Shown: positions 28,223 to 38,222, counted from the stretch's first letter. The stretch: 64,000 bases of DNA from Frankia nepalensis (GCF_016786325.1 NZ_JADWYU010000132.1:1-64000); one strand, 5' to 3'. The notes: generated by a model from the sequence alone, not told the origin. Program-made: numbers and translations.

Positions 28223-29752
28223 ATGTCCTTGCCCGGTCACCCGTTGGCGGTGCCCGCCCTGCCGGGTGCCGCCGTCTGGTTCCTCACGGGGAGCCAGCAC
28301 CTCTACGGGCCCGAGACGCTCGACCAGGTCGCGACGCAGTCACGTCGCGTCGCGGCCAGGCTGGACGGCGACGAGACGATCCCGGCACGCGTCGTCTGGC
28401 AGCCGGTCCTGACCGACGCCGACGCCATCGCCGCCGTGTGCGCGCAGGCGGACGTCGACCCGGCGTGCGTCGGGGTGATCGCGTGGATGCACACCTTCTC
28501 CCCCGCGAAGATGTGGATCCGCGGGCTGGAGGCGCTGCGCACGCCGCTGCTGCACCTGCACACCCAGGCCGACCAGGCGCTGCCCTGGGACACCCTGGAC
28601 ATGGACTTCATGAACCTCAACCAGGCGGCACACGGGGACCGCGAGTTCGGCTACATCCAGACCCGGCTACGGCTGCCGAGGGTGACGGTCGTCGGTCACG
28701 TCGACGATCCCCTCACCCGCGAACGTGTCGGCCGCTGGGCGCGGGTCGCGACCGCCCGCGCCGACCTGCGCGGGATGCGGCTCGTCCGCTTCGGCGACAA
28801 CATGCGCGGCGTCGCCGTCACCGAGGGCGACAAGGTGGCGGCCGAGATCCGCCTCGGCGTGGCCGTGAACACGCACTCGGTCAACGACCTCGTCGACGTG
28901 GTCGACAAGGTCGACGACGACACGATCGACGAGCTGACGAGCGTCTACGACGACCAGTACGACGTCGCGGCCGAGCTGCGCGCCGGGGGCGAGCGCCACG
29001 CGTCGCTGCGCTACGCCGCCCGGGTCGAGGCGGGGCTGCGCGCCTTCCTCACCGAGGGCGGCTACCGCGCGTTCACCACCAACTTCGAGGACCTCGGCGG
29101 GCTGCGCCAGCTACCGGGCCTCGCGGTGCAGCGCCTCATGGCCGACGGCTATGGCTTCGGCGGCGAAGGGGACTGGAAGACCGCGCTGCTGCTGCGCGCG
29201 GTCAAGGTCATGGGCGCCGGACTGCCCGGGGGCACGTCGTTCATGGAGGACTACACCTACCACCTCGGCCCCGGTCCGCAGCGGATCCTCGGCGCGCACA
29301 TGCTCGAGGTCTGCCCGACGATCTCGGCGAGCCGCCCGACGGTCGAGATCCACCCGCTGAGCATCGGCGGGCGCGAGGACCCAGTCCGCCTGCGGTTCAC
29401 CGCCGCGCCGGGGCCCGGCGTCGTGGTGGGGCTGGCCGACCTGGGCGGCCGGTTCCGGCTCGTGGCCAACGGCATCGACGTCGTCGAGCCCGACCACGAG
29501 CTGCCGAGGCTCCCGGTCGCCTGCGCGGTGTGGTCCCCGCGGCCGAGCCTGCCGACCTCCGCCGAATGCTGGCTCACCGCCGGCGGCCCGCACCATACCG
29601 TCCTGTCCACCGCCGTCGACCTCGACATGCTGGACACGTTCGCCGGCATGACCGGCCTCGAGCTCGCGCCCATCGACGCCGACACGACCGTCCGCTCCTT
29701 CACCGCCGACCTGCGGCTGAACGACCTCTACTTCAGCCTAGACCGCCGGTAG
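28223..29752 (+). CDS. araA: L-arabinose isomerase
   Basis: The 509-aa protein matches full-length AraA. It starts with [17 protein letters not shown] and has the TFSPAKMWI and [11 protein letters not shown] segments, catalytic glutamates near FGGEGDWK and SFMEDYTYH, and metal-binding histidines including the one in [11 protein letters not shown]. It converts L-arabinose to L-ribulose in the cytoplasm, the first step of the pathway. Start ATG 28223 has GACGAGG upstream. The operon follows with araB 30 bp downstream. Confidence 0.96.
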   Translation: MSLPGHPLAVPALPGAAVWFLTGSQHLYGPETLDQVATQSRRVAARLDGDETIPARVVWQPVLTDADAIAAVCAQADVDPACVGVIAWMHTFSPAKMWIRGLEALRTPLLHLHTQADQALPWDTLDMDFMNLNQAAHGDREFGYIQTRLRLPRVTVVGHVDDPLTRERVGRWARVATARADLRGMRLVRFGDNMRGVAVTEGDKVAAEIRLGVAVNTHSVNDLVDVVDKVDDDTIDELTSVYDDQYDVAAELRAGGERHASLRYAARVEAGLRAFLTEGGYRAFTTNFEDLGGLRQLPGLAVQRLMADGYGFGGEGDWKTALLLRAVKVMGAGLPGGTSFMEDYTYHLGPGPQRILGAHMLEVCPTISASRPTVEIHPLSIGGREDPVRLRFTAAPGPGVVVGLADLGGRFRLVANGIDVVEPDHELPRLPVACAVWSPRPSLPTSAECWLTAGGPHHTVLSTAVDLDMLDTFAGMTGLELAPIDADTTVRSFTADLRLNDLYFSLDRR

Positions 29753-29782
29753 CCGGCGCCCGGACGACCCACGAGGAGCACC

Positions 29783-31579
29783 ATGACCGCCAGCACCGAC
29801 CTCGCCGCGGACGCCTGTGTCGTCGGCGTCGACTTCGGCACCCTGTCGGGCCGGGCCAGCGTGATCCGGGTCCGCGACGGGCACGAGCTGTCCACCGCCG
29901 TGCACCCCTATGCCGACGGGGTGCTCGACACCCGGCTGCCGGGCGGCCGGGCGCTCGCCCCGGACTGGGCGCTGCAGAACCCGGCCGACTGGCTCGCGGT
30001 CCTCGCCACCGCCGTGCCCGCCGCGGTGCGCGCCGCCGGCATCGACCCGGCCCGCGTCGTCGGGATCGGCACCGACTTCACCGCGTGCACCGTGCTGCCG
30101 ACGGCCGCCGACGGCACCCCGCTGTGCCAGCTGCCCGGCTACGCCGACCGGCCGCACGCCTGGCCCAAGCTCTGGAAACACCACGCCGCCCAGCCGCACG
30201 CCGATCGCGTCAACGCCCTCGCCCACGCGCGTGGCGAGCCCTGGATCGGCCGGTACGGCGGGAAGATCTCCAGCGAGTGGCAGGTCGCCAAGGCGCTGCA
30301 GGTCCTCGAGGACGATCCCGAGATCTACGCCGCCACCAACCGCTGGATCGAGGCCGCCGACTGGATCGTCTGGCAGCTCACCGGGACGGAGACCCGCAAC
30401 GCCTGCACCGCCGGCTACAAGGGCGTCTTCCAGGACGGCGCCTACCCGAGCCGCGACTTCTTCGCCGCTCTGCACCCCGCGTTCGCGGACTACGCCGACA
30501 CCCGCCTGTCCACCGCGCTGCTCCCGCTCGGCGCCCCGGCCGGGCGCCTGACCGCCCGCGCGGCCTGCTGGACGGGCCTGCCCGTGGGCACGGTCGTCGC
30601 GGCCGGCAACGTGGACGCCCACGTCAGCGCGCCCGCGGTCGGGGTCACCGAGCCCGGGCACATGCTCGCGGTGATGGGCACGTCCACCTGCCACGTCATG
30701 TCCGCCGACGCGCTGGCCGAAGTCCCCGGCATGTGCGGCGTCGTCGACGGCGGCATCATCGCCGGCCGCTACGGCTACGAGGCCGGCCAGTCCGGCGTCG
30801 GCGACATCTTCGCCTGGTGGGCCGAGCGCAACGTCCCCGACTCCTACCGCCTCGCCGCCCGGGCGGCGGGCGAGTCCCTGCACCAGTACCTCACGGCGCT
30901 GACCGCCGACGACCCGGTCGGCGGCCACGGCCTGCTCGCCCTGGACTGGATGAACGGCAACCGGTCGATCCTCGTCGACCACACCCTGTCCGGGGTGCTC
31001 GTCGGCCTGACCCTGGCGACCCGCCCCGAACACGTCTACCGCGCGCTGCTGGAAGCCACCGCGTTCGGCACCCGCCGCATCCTCGACGCCTTCCGCGACG
31101 CCGGCGTGCCCGTCCGCGAGTTCTACGCCGCCGGCGGACTCATCCAGAACGCCACCCTCATGCGGCTCTACGCCGACGTCCTCGGCCACCCCATCCACCT
31201 CGCCGCGACCAGCCAGGCCCCCGCGCTCGGCTCCGCCATCCACGCCGCCGTCGCCGCCGGCGCCTACCCCGACGTCCCCGCCGCCGCGGCCGCCATGGGC
31301 CGGGTCCACCGCGACGCCTACCTTCCCGACCCGGCCCGGCACGCCGCCTACTCCCGCCTCTACGACGAGTACCGCGCGCTGCACGACTCCCTCGGCACCG
31401 CGGGCGGCGTCCTGCACCGCCTGCGCGCCCTGCGCGACGAGGCCCTGCGCGGCCGCGCGGGTCCGGCGGACGGTCCGGCACCTACCGACCCATCGCCCCT
31501 CGCCCGCCCGGTCGCGACAGCGGCCAGCCCGGACACGACGAGCCCGGACGCGACCAGCCCGACCGGAGACCCACGATGA
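29783..31579 (+). CDS. araB: L-ribulokinase
   Basis: The 598-aa FGGY-type sugar kinase starts VVGVDFGTLSGRASVIRV, the phosphate-1 motif of ribulokinases, and retains GTDFTACT and GTSTCHV. It phosphorylates L-ribulose with ATP to L-ribulose-5-phosphate. Slightly longer than usual because of a ~40-residue Pro/Asp/Thr-rich tail. GAGGAG precedes ATG 29783. Its stop overlaps the araD start (ATGA). Confidence 0.95.
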   Translation: MTASTDLAADACVVGVDFGTLSGRASVIRVRDGHELSTAVHPYADGVLDTRLPGGRALAPDWALQNPADWLAVLATAVPAAVRAAGIDPARVVGIGTDFTACTVLPTAADGTPLCQLPGYADRPHAWPKLWKHHAAQPHADRVNALAHARGEPWIGRYGGKISSEWQVAKALQVLEDDPEIYAATNRWIEAADWIVWQLTGTETRNACTAGYKGVFQDGAYPSRDFFAALHPAFADYADTRLSTALLPLGAPAGRLTARAACWTGLPVGTVVAAGNVDAHVSAPAVGVTEPGHMLAVMGTSTCHVMSADALAEVPGMCGVVDGGIIAGRYGYEAGQSGVGDIFAWWAERNVPDSYRLAARAAGESLHQYLTALTADDPVGGHGLLALDWMNGNRSILVDHTLSGVLVGLTLATRPEHVYRALLEATAFGTRRILDAFRDAGVPVREFYAAGGLIQNATLMRLYADVLGHPIHLAATSQAPALGSAIHAAVAAGAYPDVPAAAAAMGRVHRDAYLPDPARHAAYSRLYDEYRALHDSLGTAGGVLHRLRALRDEALRGRAGPADGPAPTDPSPLARPVATAASPDTTSPDATSPTGDPR

Positions 31580-32280
31580 CCTACCAGGCACCCTGGCCCG
31601 GGGTGGACGAGGCGCGCGAGCAGCTCGTCGGCCTGCACCTGTCCCTCGTCGACAACGGCCTCGTCGCCTGGACCTCCGGCAACGTCTCGGCCCGCGCCCG
31701 CGACGCCCGGGGCCAGGAGGTCATGGTGATCAAACCGTCCGGGGTCGACTACGCCGAGCTGACCGCGCAGAAGATGGTCGTCTGCGACCTGCGCGGCACC
31801 GTGGTCGCGGGCGGTCTCAGCCCGTCGAGCGACACCGCCGCGCACGCCTACGTCTACCGCCACCGCCCGGACGTCGGCGGCGTCGTGCACACCCACTCGC
31901 CCTACGCGTGCGCGTGGGCCGCCCGCCGCGAGCCCATCCCGTGCGTGCTGTCCGCCATGGCCGACGAGTTCGGCGGACCCATCCCCGTCGGCCCGCTGTC
32001 CGCGATCGGCGACGACACCATCGGCCGGGCCATCGTCGCCACCCTCGACGGGCACCGCTCCCCCGCCGTCCTCATGGCCAACCACGGCGTGTTCACCATC
32101 GGCCCCACCGCCCGCGCCGCGGTCAAGGCCGCCGTCATGTGCGAGGACGTCGCCCGCAGCGTCCACTTCGCCCACCAGCTCGGCATCCCCAAGTCGATCC
32201 CCCCCGAGCTCGTCGACCGGCTCTACCACCGCTACCAGACCGCCTACGGCCAGCGCGACCACCCGGTCGCCTCCCCGTGA
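31576..32280 (+). CDS. araD: L-ribulose-5-phosphate 4-epimerase
   Basis: The 234-aa class II aldolase-fold enzyme carries the phosphate-binding SGNVSAR, the KPSGVDY loop and the zinc ligands HTHSP and the later His in LMANHGVF. It makes D-xylulose-5-phosphate, feeding the pentose phosphate pathway. It completes araABD; no arabinose transporter gene is in the window. Confidence 0.95.
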   Translation: MTYQAPWPGVDEAREQLVGLHLSLVDNGLVAWTSGNVSARARDARGQEVMVIKPSGVDYAELTAQKMVVCDLRGTVVAGGLSPSSDTAAHAYVYRHRPDVGGVVHTHSPYACAWAARREPIPCVLSAMADEFGGPIPVGPLSAIGDDTIGRAIVATLDGHRSPAVLMANHGVFTIGPTARAAVKAAVMCEDVARSVHFAHQLGIPKSIPPELVDRLYHRYQTAYGQRDHPVASP

Positions 32281-32648
32281 ACGCCTGGCGCTGAACCCCA
32301 TGGCGCGGGCCGCCGGGCTCGCGTCTTTCGGGCACCGGCCGGCCAACCTCCTGTGCGTCGAGGTGACTGACCGCGGCTACTTTGCCCGGAAAACTCGGCC
32401 ACCTTGAGCCCCGACGCGGGCGCGAGAGGAAAGGAAGAACAGCCGGCGCCCACAGCGAGGCACCCGCAAGGGGGTAAACCGGATCCGCTGCCACGTCCAC
32501 ACCGAAGCCAGTCCCAAGATTACACCCGACCGAGGGTGAGAGATCCGGGCTGACTGTGCTAGACAAAGTACATGCGACGAACAGGCCGTTCCAGATGGGA
32601 TGCCGGGCGGTCAGTCGGTCTTCTTGACGCATACCTTCGGCCCATGGG
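32281..32648. other. Intergenic region after araD
   Basis: Apart from the terminator near its left end, this 368-bp gap holds no gene that I can support. It is AT-richer around 32370-32420 and 32500-32600 and presumably contains the methyltransferase promoter. Confidence 0.45.
32304..32328 (+). terminator. Terminator of the arabinose operon
   Basis: The stem CGCGGGCC / GGCTCGCG (one G-T wobble) with a 4-nt loop is followed by TCTTT and starts 24 bp after the araD stop. Confidence 0.6.
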
Positions 32649-33587
32649 GTGGGTGTGGAACTCCCCTACATAGACGTACTGCTCGACAACCGCGGCCGAG
32701 ATGACCAGGGGTCGGACGCCTTTTCCCGGCACATACACTGGGGGCTGTGGCCGCGGCTGCGCGGTACAGGAATCCGAGGGCGGAATGTCGTCGCCGCGCA
32801 GGAGCGTCTCGATGACACGGTCGCCGCCGGGGCACTGATCTCCGATGGCATGACCGTTCTGGATGTCGGCTGCGGCTTCGGAGGCACGCTGGGGCGATTA
32901 TCCGAAAGGTTACCGACGGCGCGGCTGGTCGGTGTGAACATCGACCATCGACAGCTTGCCCGAGCCCTGCCCACCCGTGCCCGGTTCATCTGCGCGGACG
33001 GCTGCGCGCTTCCGCTGCCCTCCGCCGCGTTCGACGCGGTTCTCGCGGTCGAGTGCATCTTCCATTTCCCGTCCCGACTCACCTTCCTCCAGGAGGCGCG
33101 GCGGGTCCTGAAACCCGGAGGACGGCTGTCTCTGTCGGACTTCGTGCCCGCGGACAATGCCGACACAGACAACGCCGCCAGCCGCTGGCTCGAGAACCAG
33201 GTCGCCAAGGGATACGGCCGGCAGTCGACGTGGTCGGACGGCGACTACCAGGCAATGGCCGACAAGGCCGGACTCGTGGTCGAACAGGACCAGGACGTCA
33301 CCAGGCTCACCCTGCCGACCTACCTCTACCTGCTCTCGAATGGCATCGCTCGCGCGGTCACCGGCCGTGGACATGTCCCGATCCGCTCCACGTTCCTGCT
33401 CTTTCTGCTCTCGGCCCTCGGCGCGGTCCGATACCGCCTGGTGGTCCTGCGCAAGCCAGGTGATCCGCCCCCGGGCCAGGACGATGGCGAGGCGGCGACG
33501 CCGGCCGAAGAGGCCGAACAGCCACATGAACGCGGTGTCGTCGGTAAGGCGCCGGTGTTCTTCGCGCCGCGGCTGCGGTCCTCGTAG
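32649..33587 (+). CDS. Class I SAM-dependent methyltransferase
   Basis: The 312-aa protein has SAM motif I LDVGCGFGGTLG, an acidic Asp in VGVNIDH, ICADGCALPLP and the RVLKPGGRL motif. The early HIHWGLW segment resembles sterol/tocopherol-type C- or O-methyltransferases. A hydrophobic stretch near residue 255 and a Glu-rich tail are atypical. The GTG at 32649 is the first possible start; GTG 32655 is equally likely. It stands alone, convergent with the AraC gene across a hairpin. Substrate unknown. Confidence 0.82.
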   Translation: MGVELPYIDVLLDNRGRDDQGSDAFSRHIHWGLWPRLRGTGIRGRNVVAAQERLDDTVAAGALISDGMTVLDVGCGFGGTLGRLSERLPTARLVGVNIDHRQLARALPTRARFICADGCALPLPSAAFDAVLAVECIFHFPSRLTFLQEARRVLKPGGRLSLSDFVPADNADTDNAASRWLENQVAKGYGRQSTWSDGDYQAMADKAGLVVEQDQDVTRLTLPTYLYLLSNGIARAVTGRGHVPIRSTFLLFLLSALGAVRYRLVVLRKPGDPPPGQDDGEAATPAEEAEQPHERGVVGKAPVFFAPRLRSS

Positions 33588-33596
33588 CGGGCCGTT

Positions 33597-33627
33597 CCGC
33601 GGCGGCCGGGCTTCCGCGCCGCCGCGG
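33597..33627. terminator. Bidirectional hairpin between methyltransferase and AraC genes
   Basis: The arms CCGCGGCGGC and GCCGCCGCGG are perfectly complementary over 10 bp around an 11-nt loop, in the 52-bp gap between two converging genes. There is no T-run. Confidence 0.55.
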
Positions 33628-33639
33628 GGAGTCTCGCGA

Positions 33640-34608
33640 TCAGCCTGGTGGCGTCGTCGGCGAACGCCGGTCGGCACGCCACGCTGGTTCCGGGCTCCGG
33701 TGATCACTGGGGCGAGTGCCGCGTAGTCGCTTGAACGCCACGCTCAGCGCGAAGGCGTTGGCGTAGCCGACCTTCTTCGCGATCGTGCCGACCGTGTGGT
33801 CGGTCTCCCGCAGCAGGTCCGCGGCCAACGCGATCCGCCAGCCCGTGAGGTAGGACATCGGTGGTTCACCGACCAGCGCCGTGAACCGCCGGGCGAGCGC
33901 CGCCCGCGACACCCCGGCTTCGGCCGCCAGGTCCGCCACCGTCCACGGGCGGGCGGGGGTGTCGTGCAACAGCCGCAGCGCGGTACCCACGACCGGGTCG
34001 TCGAGTGCGCGGCACCAGGCCGGGGCATCCGCATCCGGATTGTCGAACCAGCCGCGCAGCGCGCAGACCAGCATCAGGTCCAGCAGCCGGTCCAGCACCA
34101 GCTGCTGTCCTGGCCGGTCTCTGGCAATCTCCTCGGCCACCGTCTCGACCGACGGAGCAGGGCTGTCCTGGGCCGGCACCACCAGCACGGCGGGCAGGGC
34201 CCGCAGCAGCCGTTCGCTCAGCTCTCCCCGGCGCTCGAAAGCCCCGCTGAGCAGCACGGCCGCCCCTTCGGTGGGAGTTCCGCAGGTTCGAGCGGGCCAG
34301 GAAGCGCGCTCGATGCCGTTGGCCCCCGGGCAATAGTCAGCGCTGGTCACGACCAGCGAGGGCGTGGTCGCGGGGTCGTCGGCCACGGTGTAGGGCACGT
34401 CGCCGCGGATGACGGCGATGTCTCCAACGCCGATGGGCACCGGCTCGTGCTGGTCGGGAACGATCCAGGCATGGCGGCGCAGCATCGTGGCCAGCGTCAG
34501 CGGAGCGCCACTGGCCATCCGCAGAGCCCAGGGGGGTCGCACGATCGTCTGCCGGAAGATGGCACCGCGCGCCCGTACCTCTCCCAACAGCTCCGACACG
34601 GCGTCCAC
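33640..34608 (-). CDS. AraC-family regulator (cupin_6 type)
   Basis: The 322-aa protein has an N-terminal cupin-like domain of the AraC_binding type (WALRMASGAPLTLATML, IVPDQHEPVPIGVGDIAVIRGD) and a C-terminal double helix-turn-helix (about residues 205-305, AAEAGVSRAALARRF then VGYANAFALSVAFKRLRG). It is divergent from the NmrA-like reductase gene with an 80-bp gap, and this family usually controls the neighbouring oxidoreductase. The effector is unknown. Confidence 0.9.
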   Translation of the reverse strand: MDAVSELLGEVRARGAIFRQTIVRPPWALRMASGAPLTLATMLRRHAWIVPDQHEPVPIGVGDIAVIRGDVPYTVADDPATTPSLVVTSADYCPGANGIERASWPARTCGTPTEGAAVLLSGAFERRGELSERLLRALPAVLVVPAQDSPAPSVETVAEEIARDRPGQQLVLDRLLDLMLVCALRGWFDNPDADAPAWCRALDDPVVGTALRLLHDTPARPWTVADLAAEAGVSRAALARRFTALVGEPPMSYLTGWRIALAADLLRETDHTVGTIAKKVGYANAFALSVAFKRLRGTRPSDHRSPEPAWRADRRSPTTPPG

Positions 34609-34688
34609 ACCCTCATCGTAGACGCCTAGACATCAACCGGAGCCTTGCAGCCATGGACCGTCTCAGGGCCGGCCGGTTGACTGGAGAC

Positions 34689-35534
34689 ATGCCTGAACAT
34701 CCGATTCTTGTCACCGGGGCGACCGGCAAGTCTGGCCGCCGCGTCGTCAGCCGACTGCGGGCCAAGGGACTGCCGGTCCGCGCGGCGGCCCGGAACGGCG
34801 AGCACCTCTTCGACTGGACCGACAGCTGCTCCTGGGATGCCGTTCTGAAGGGCGTGCGGTCCATCTACGTCGTGCAACTGGACGGCACAAAGCTCGTTCG
34901 CCCGTTCATCGAGCGAGCGGTGCGGCATGGGGCACAGCGGATCGTGCTGGCCTCGGGGCGCGGGATCGACAATCCGGACTACGCGAAGGACAGCGGCGGC
35001 GTGTTGGACGGTTTCCTCGACGGTGAAGCCGCCGTGCGGGAGAGCGGTCTGGAGTGGACGATCAGCAGGCCGGGCTGGTTCGCGCAGAACTTCAGCGAGG
35101 GCTTCTTCGCCGATGCGATCCGCGCCGGTGAGCTGCGGCTGCCCGCCGGCGATGGGGCTGCCAGCTTCGTCGATGCCGAGGACATCGCCGCGGTGGTGGT
35201 CGCCGCGCTGACCGAGAACCGGCACGCGGGCCAGATCTATGAGTTGTCCGGACCCCTGGCGGTGACGCTGACCGAGGCGGTCGCCACGATCTCCGAGGCC
35301 ACCGGCCGCGACATCCGCTACGTGCCGCTCTCCGTCGAGCACTACGTCGCCGAACTCGTTCAGCGGGGCTTGCCACCCGCGGACGCCAAAGCCTTCGCGG
35401 ACGTCATGGAGCCGCTCAGAGAAGGTACGGACGAATATGTCTCCGACGGCGTGCCGCGTGCCCTTGGTCGCCAGCCGCGGACCTTCGCCGAGTTCGCCAG
35501 GTCCACTGCCGCCGCGGGCGGTTGGCCAGCCTGA
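34689..35534 (+). CDS. NmrA-like NAD(P)-binding SDR protein
   Basis: The 281-aa atypical short-chain dehydrogenase starts with the nucleotide motif VTGATGKSGRRV. It keeps ISRPGWFAQNF but lacks the classical YxxxK pair, like NmrA/quinone-oxidoreductase sensors. It may reduce a quinone or act as a redox sensor. CTGGAG precedes ATG 34689; the in-frame extension to 34653 has no ribosome-binding site. The divergent AraC gene probably regulates it. Confidence 0.88.
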   Translation: MPEHPILVTGATGKSGRRVVSRLRAKGLPVRAAARNGEHLFDWTDSCSWDAVLKGVRSIYVVQLDGTKLVRPFIERAVRHGAQRIVLASGRGIDNPDYAKDSGGVLDGFLDGEAAVRESGLEWTISRPGWFAQNFSEGFFADAIRAGELRLPAGDGAASFVDAEDIAAVVVAALTENRHAGQIYELSGPLAVTLTEAVATISEATGRDIRYVPLSVEHYVAELVQRGLPPADAKAFADVMEPLREGTDEYVSDGVPRALGRQPRTFAEFARSTAAAGGWPA

Positions 35535-35751
35535 CCATCACACCCGCGTCGGCCGGTTCGGCCGCGGGCGTCGGCCTCGGTTCGCCGATCGCCGCTGCCT
35601 GACCGGCCGCGAGGACCGTGCCCGCGACCGCGCCCAGCTCGCGGCCATCGCCTCGCCGTTCGCGGGAGCAGATCTACTGCCCTGCTGGACCGAAGCGCAC
35701 GACGCGGCGATCTTCAGACCCGACCCAGCCGTCTTCGGTACCATCGCGCAA

Positions 35752-36864
35752 GTGACAGCGCTGGATCCGTTCCGAGTCGATGTGCCAGCCGGCGTCCTCA
35801 CCGACCTGGCCGAACGTCTGCGGCGGACACGCCTTCCGAATGAGATACCGGGTATCGGCTGGGAACAGGGTATCCCGCTGGAAGTGCTCCAGGAAATCAT
35901 TCGCTACTGGCTGGACTCCTATGACTGGCGGGTCCACGAAGCCCGCCTGAACCGCTACGAGCAGTTCGTTACGACGGTCGACGGCCAGCGTTTCCACTTC
36001 CTGCACATTCGGTCGCGTCACGAGACGGCCGTCCCGTTGTTCCTGACCCACGGCTGGCCTGGCTCCGTGGTCGAGTTCCTGGACGTGATCGACGCGCTGT
36101 CCGATCCGGCTGACCCCGCCGACGCGTTCCACCTGGTGGTGCCCTCGCTGCCCGGCTACGGGTTCTCCGGCCCGACCACGGAGACGGGCTGGAACCCCCG
36201 GCGGATCGCCGCCGCCTTCGGTGAGATCGCCGATCGGCTCGGCTACCAGCGCTATGGCGTCCAGGGCGGGGACTGGGGCGCGATCGTCTCCTACAACATG
36301 GCCGAGTTGCGCCCGGAACGCGTCCTTGGCCTGCACGTCAACCTGATGAACGTGCCACCGCCCAGCGGCGAGGCGCCCGCTCCCCCAACCCCGTGGGCAC
36401 GGCGGATGGGACGCGCCGGCGGCGGCTACGACCTGATCCAGGGGACCAGACCGCAGACAATGGGTTATCTGCTCGACGACTCACCGGCCGGACTCGCGGC
36501 CTGGATCATCGAGAAGTTCCACGAATGGACCGACAGCTCCGGCGGCGACCTTGTCCTCACCAAGGACCAGATGCTGACCAACGTGATGGTCTACTGGGTT
36601 ACCCTCACCGGCGCGTCGTCGGCCCGCCTGTACTGGGAACGACGCCAGGCCCCGGAGACAATGGTGCCACAACGACGGGTATCCGTGCCAACCGGAGTGG
36701 CCAACTACCCGGGAGAACTGGTCCGGTCGCTCCGGCCGCACGCCGAGCGATTCTTCAACATCGTGCACTGGACCGAGCTCCCCCGCGGCGGGCACTTCCC
36801 CGCGATGGAAGTACCGGACATCTTCGTGGATGACGTACGGGAATTCTTCCGGCCTCTGCGCTAA
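35752..36864 (+). CDS. Epoxide hydrolase (EHN-type alpha/beta hydrolase)
   Basis: The 370-aa protein has the N-terminal epoxide hydrolase domain (FRVDVPAGVLTDLAERLRRT), the oxyanion HGWPG, nucleophile Asp174 in GGDWGA, and a late histidine in RGGHFPAMEVP, with the usual catalytic-acid region between. It opens epoxides to diols. GTG 35752 fits the family N-terminus but lacks a ribosome-binding site; the frame is open for another 105 codons, overlapping the previous gene. It may be co-transcribed with the NmrA-like gene. Confidence 0.85.
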   Translation: MTALDPFRVDVPAGVLTDLAERLRRTRLPNEIPGIGWEQGIPLEVLQEIIRYWLDSYDWRVHEARLNRYEQFVTTVDGQRFHFLHIRSRHETAVPLFLTHGWPGSVVEFLDVIDALSDPADPADAFHLVVPSLPGYGFSGPTTETGWNPRRIAAAFGEIADRLGYQRYGVQGGDWGAIVSYNMAELRPERVLGLHVNLMNVPPPSGEAPAPPTPWARRMGRAGGGYDLIQGTRPQTMGYLLDDSPAGLAAWIIEKFHEWTDSSGGDLVLTKDQMLTNVMVYWVTLTGASSARLYWERRQAPETMVPQRRVSVPTGVANYPGELVRSLRPHAERFFNIVHWTELPRGGHFPAMEVPDIFVDDVREFFRPLR

Positions 36865-36878
36865 TGCCATGCCCGGCA

Positions 36879-37040
36879 ACGTTCGCCGTGTGCCCGCCCG
36901 CGGCGGCGCGCTCGTCCTGTCCGACGTCACGGGGAATCGTGTCAGACACCAGAGCCGCGACCAGCACTGTTTCGTGACCCTGACGTCTGACAGGACGTCC
37001 GGGATCCCCAGTGTCTGCCGCGACGCGGGAGAGGAGTGGT
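36879..37040. repeat. Dispersed repeat, copy 2
   Basis: Second copy of the ~160-bp repeat at 22700-22860, same orientation. The core 36906-36983 differs by one base plus a 3-bp GTC insertion. As with copy 1, it lies just 3' of a plus-strand gene in a convergent gap, here between the epoxide hydrolase and GH16 genes. Confidence 0.85.
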
Positions 37041-37132
37041 GGGGCGGCCGCTCCGCCCGCCGTCGGGTCGGCCCGGTCGCCGCCACCTGGGCGCTGCCGG
37101 GTGGCGGCGGAGTCCTCCGGAGCTGGTCGCCG

Positions 37133-38203
37133 TCAACCGGTGTAGTTCGGTTCGGCGGTGATGGGCGTCGCCGGGCCGGCCGGTGGCAGTGGTCCTTCCG
37201 TGGGACTGGTGGGTGTCGGCGTCCGCGGTGACGGAGTGCCGGCGGTTGGGCTGGGGCTCGGCGACGCGGTGCCCGCGGTAGGGCTGGCACTCGGCGACGC
37301 GGTGCCCACGGGCGGGCTGGAACTTGGCGACGGCTCGGCGGTGGGCGGTGGGGCCGGATTCTCGTAGGCCCGTACGTAGTCGACGAGCAGCTGCGCGGGG
37401 AAGGCCGTGGCGGGTCCGGGTGTCCCTGCCCATGCCCCGACCGCCAGGTTGAGGATGAGGAAGAACGGCTTGTCGAACACCCACCCCGCGCCGTAGTCCG
37501 CCTTGGTCACCACCACGACGACGTTTCCGTCCACCGAGAACCGAAGCTCATCGGCGTCCCAGTCCACCGCGTAGACGTGGAACCCGGCCGCGAGCGGAGC
37601 GCCGCCGGGCAGCTCGGCGGCGCGCACGTCGCTGGAGTCCACCCTGCCCGAACCGGGGAGGGGCGGACCATGGACTCCGGCGTGCGCCCGGCTGGGCTCG
37701 CTCCCGATGTGCTCAAGAATGTCGATCTCGCCGCTGCGCGGCCAGCCAACCGTGTCGATGTCCGCGCCCTGCGCCCAGAAAGCCGACCACAGTCCTTGGC
37801 CGGGAGGCACCTTGATCCGTGCCTCGAAGCGGCCGTACGTCCCCGTGAACCGGTTCTGCGTGGTCACCTGAGCCGAGGTGTACTCGCACGGGACACCGTC
37901 GCACAACGCGCTGGTCTGCTCCCGCCTGGCGGTGATCACCAGGTTTCCGGACCCGTCCAGCGTCACGTTGCGCGGATCACTGGTGTAGGCGCTGACCAGC
38001 CCGTCTTCCGCCCAGTGCCGCGCCAGGTTCCATTTCGCCGGGTCGGGTGCTGTCCCGGCGGCTCCGGTGAACTCGTCGGCGAAGATCGGTTCGCCGAGGG
38101 GCTGGGTGACCGGCGTGGTAGACGCGACGGATCCCGGTGGCCACGTCACAGCGACCGCGCCGACGACGGAGAGCAGCACCGCGAGGACCTTTTTTCTACC
38201 CAT
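37133..38203 (-). CDS. Secreted GH16 endo-beta-glucanase
   Basis: The 356-aa protein has a Sec signal (MGRKKVLAVLLSVVGAVA), a GH16 domain (about residues 40-285) with the catalytic EIDILE motif preceded by GRFEARIKVPPGQGLW, then a Pro/Ser/Thr tail made of 11-residue units (33-bp repeats at about 37233-37331) and ends EPNYTG. Such tails normally lead to a binding module or anchor, and none follows. It likely degrades beta-1,3- or beta-1,3-1,4-glucan. ATG 38203 is preceded by GGAG; ATG 38236 is a weaker alternative. Confidence 0.87.
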   Translation of the reverse strand: MGRKKVLAVLLSVVGAVAVTWPPGSVASTTPVTQPLGEPIFADEFTGAAGTAPDPAKWNLARHWAEDGLVSAYTSDPRNVTLDGSGNLVITARREQTSALCDGVPCEYTSAQVTTQNRFTGTYGRFEARIKVPPGQGLWSAFWAQGADIDTVGWPRSGEIDILEHIGSEPSRAHAGVHGPPLPGSGRVDSSDVRAAELPGGAPLAAGFHVYAVDWDADELRFSVDGNVVVVVTKADYGAGWVFDKPFFLILNLAVGAWAGTPGPATAFPAQLLVDYVRAYENPAPPPTAEPSPSSSPPVGTASPSASPTAGTASPSPSPTAGTPSPRTPTPTSPTEGPLPPAGPATPITAEPNYTG

Positions 38204-38222
38204 CAGATCTCCAGACCCAGAC

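Noticed and set aside
28048-31580. 1410-aa plus-strand frame across araA and araB
   Set aside because: Only its last ~235 residues are real (araD); the rest is an Arg/Pro-rich shadow of araA and araB in another frame.
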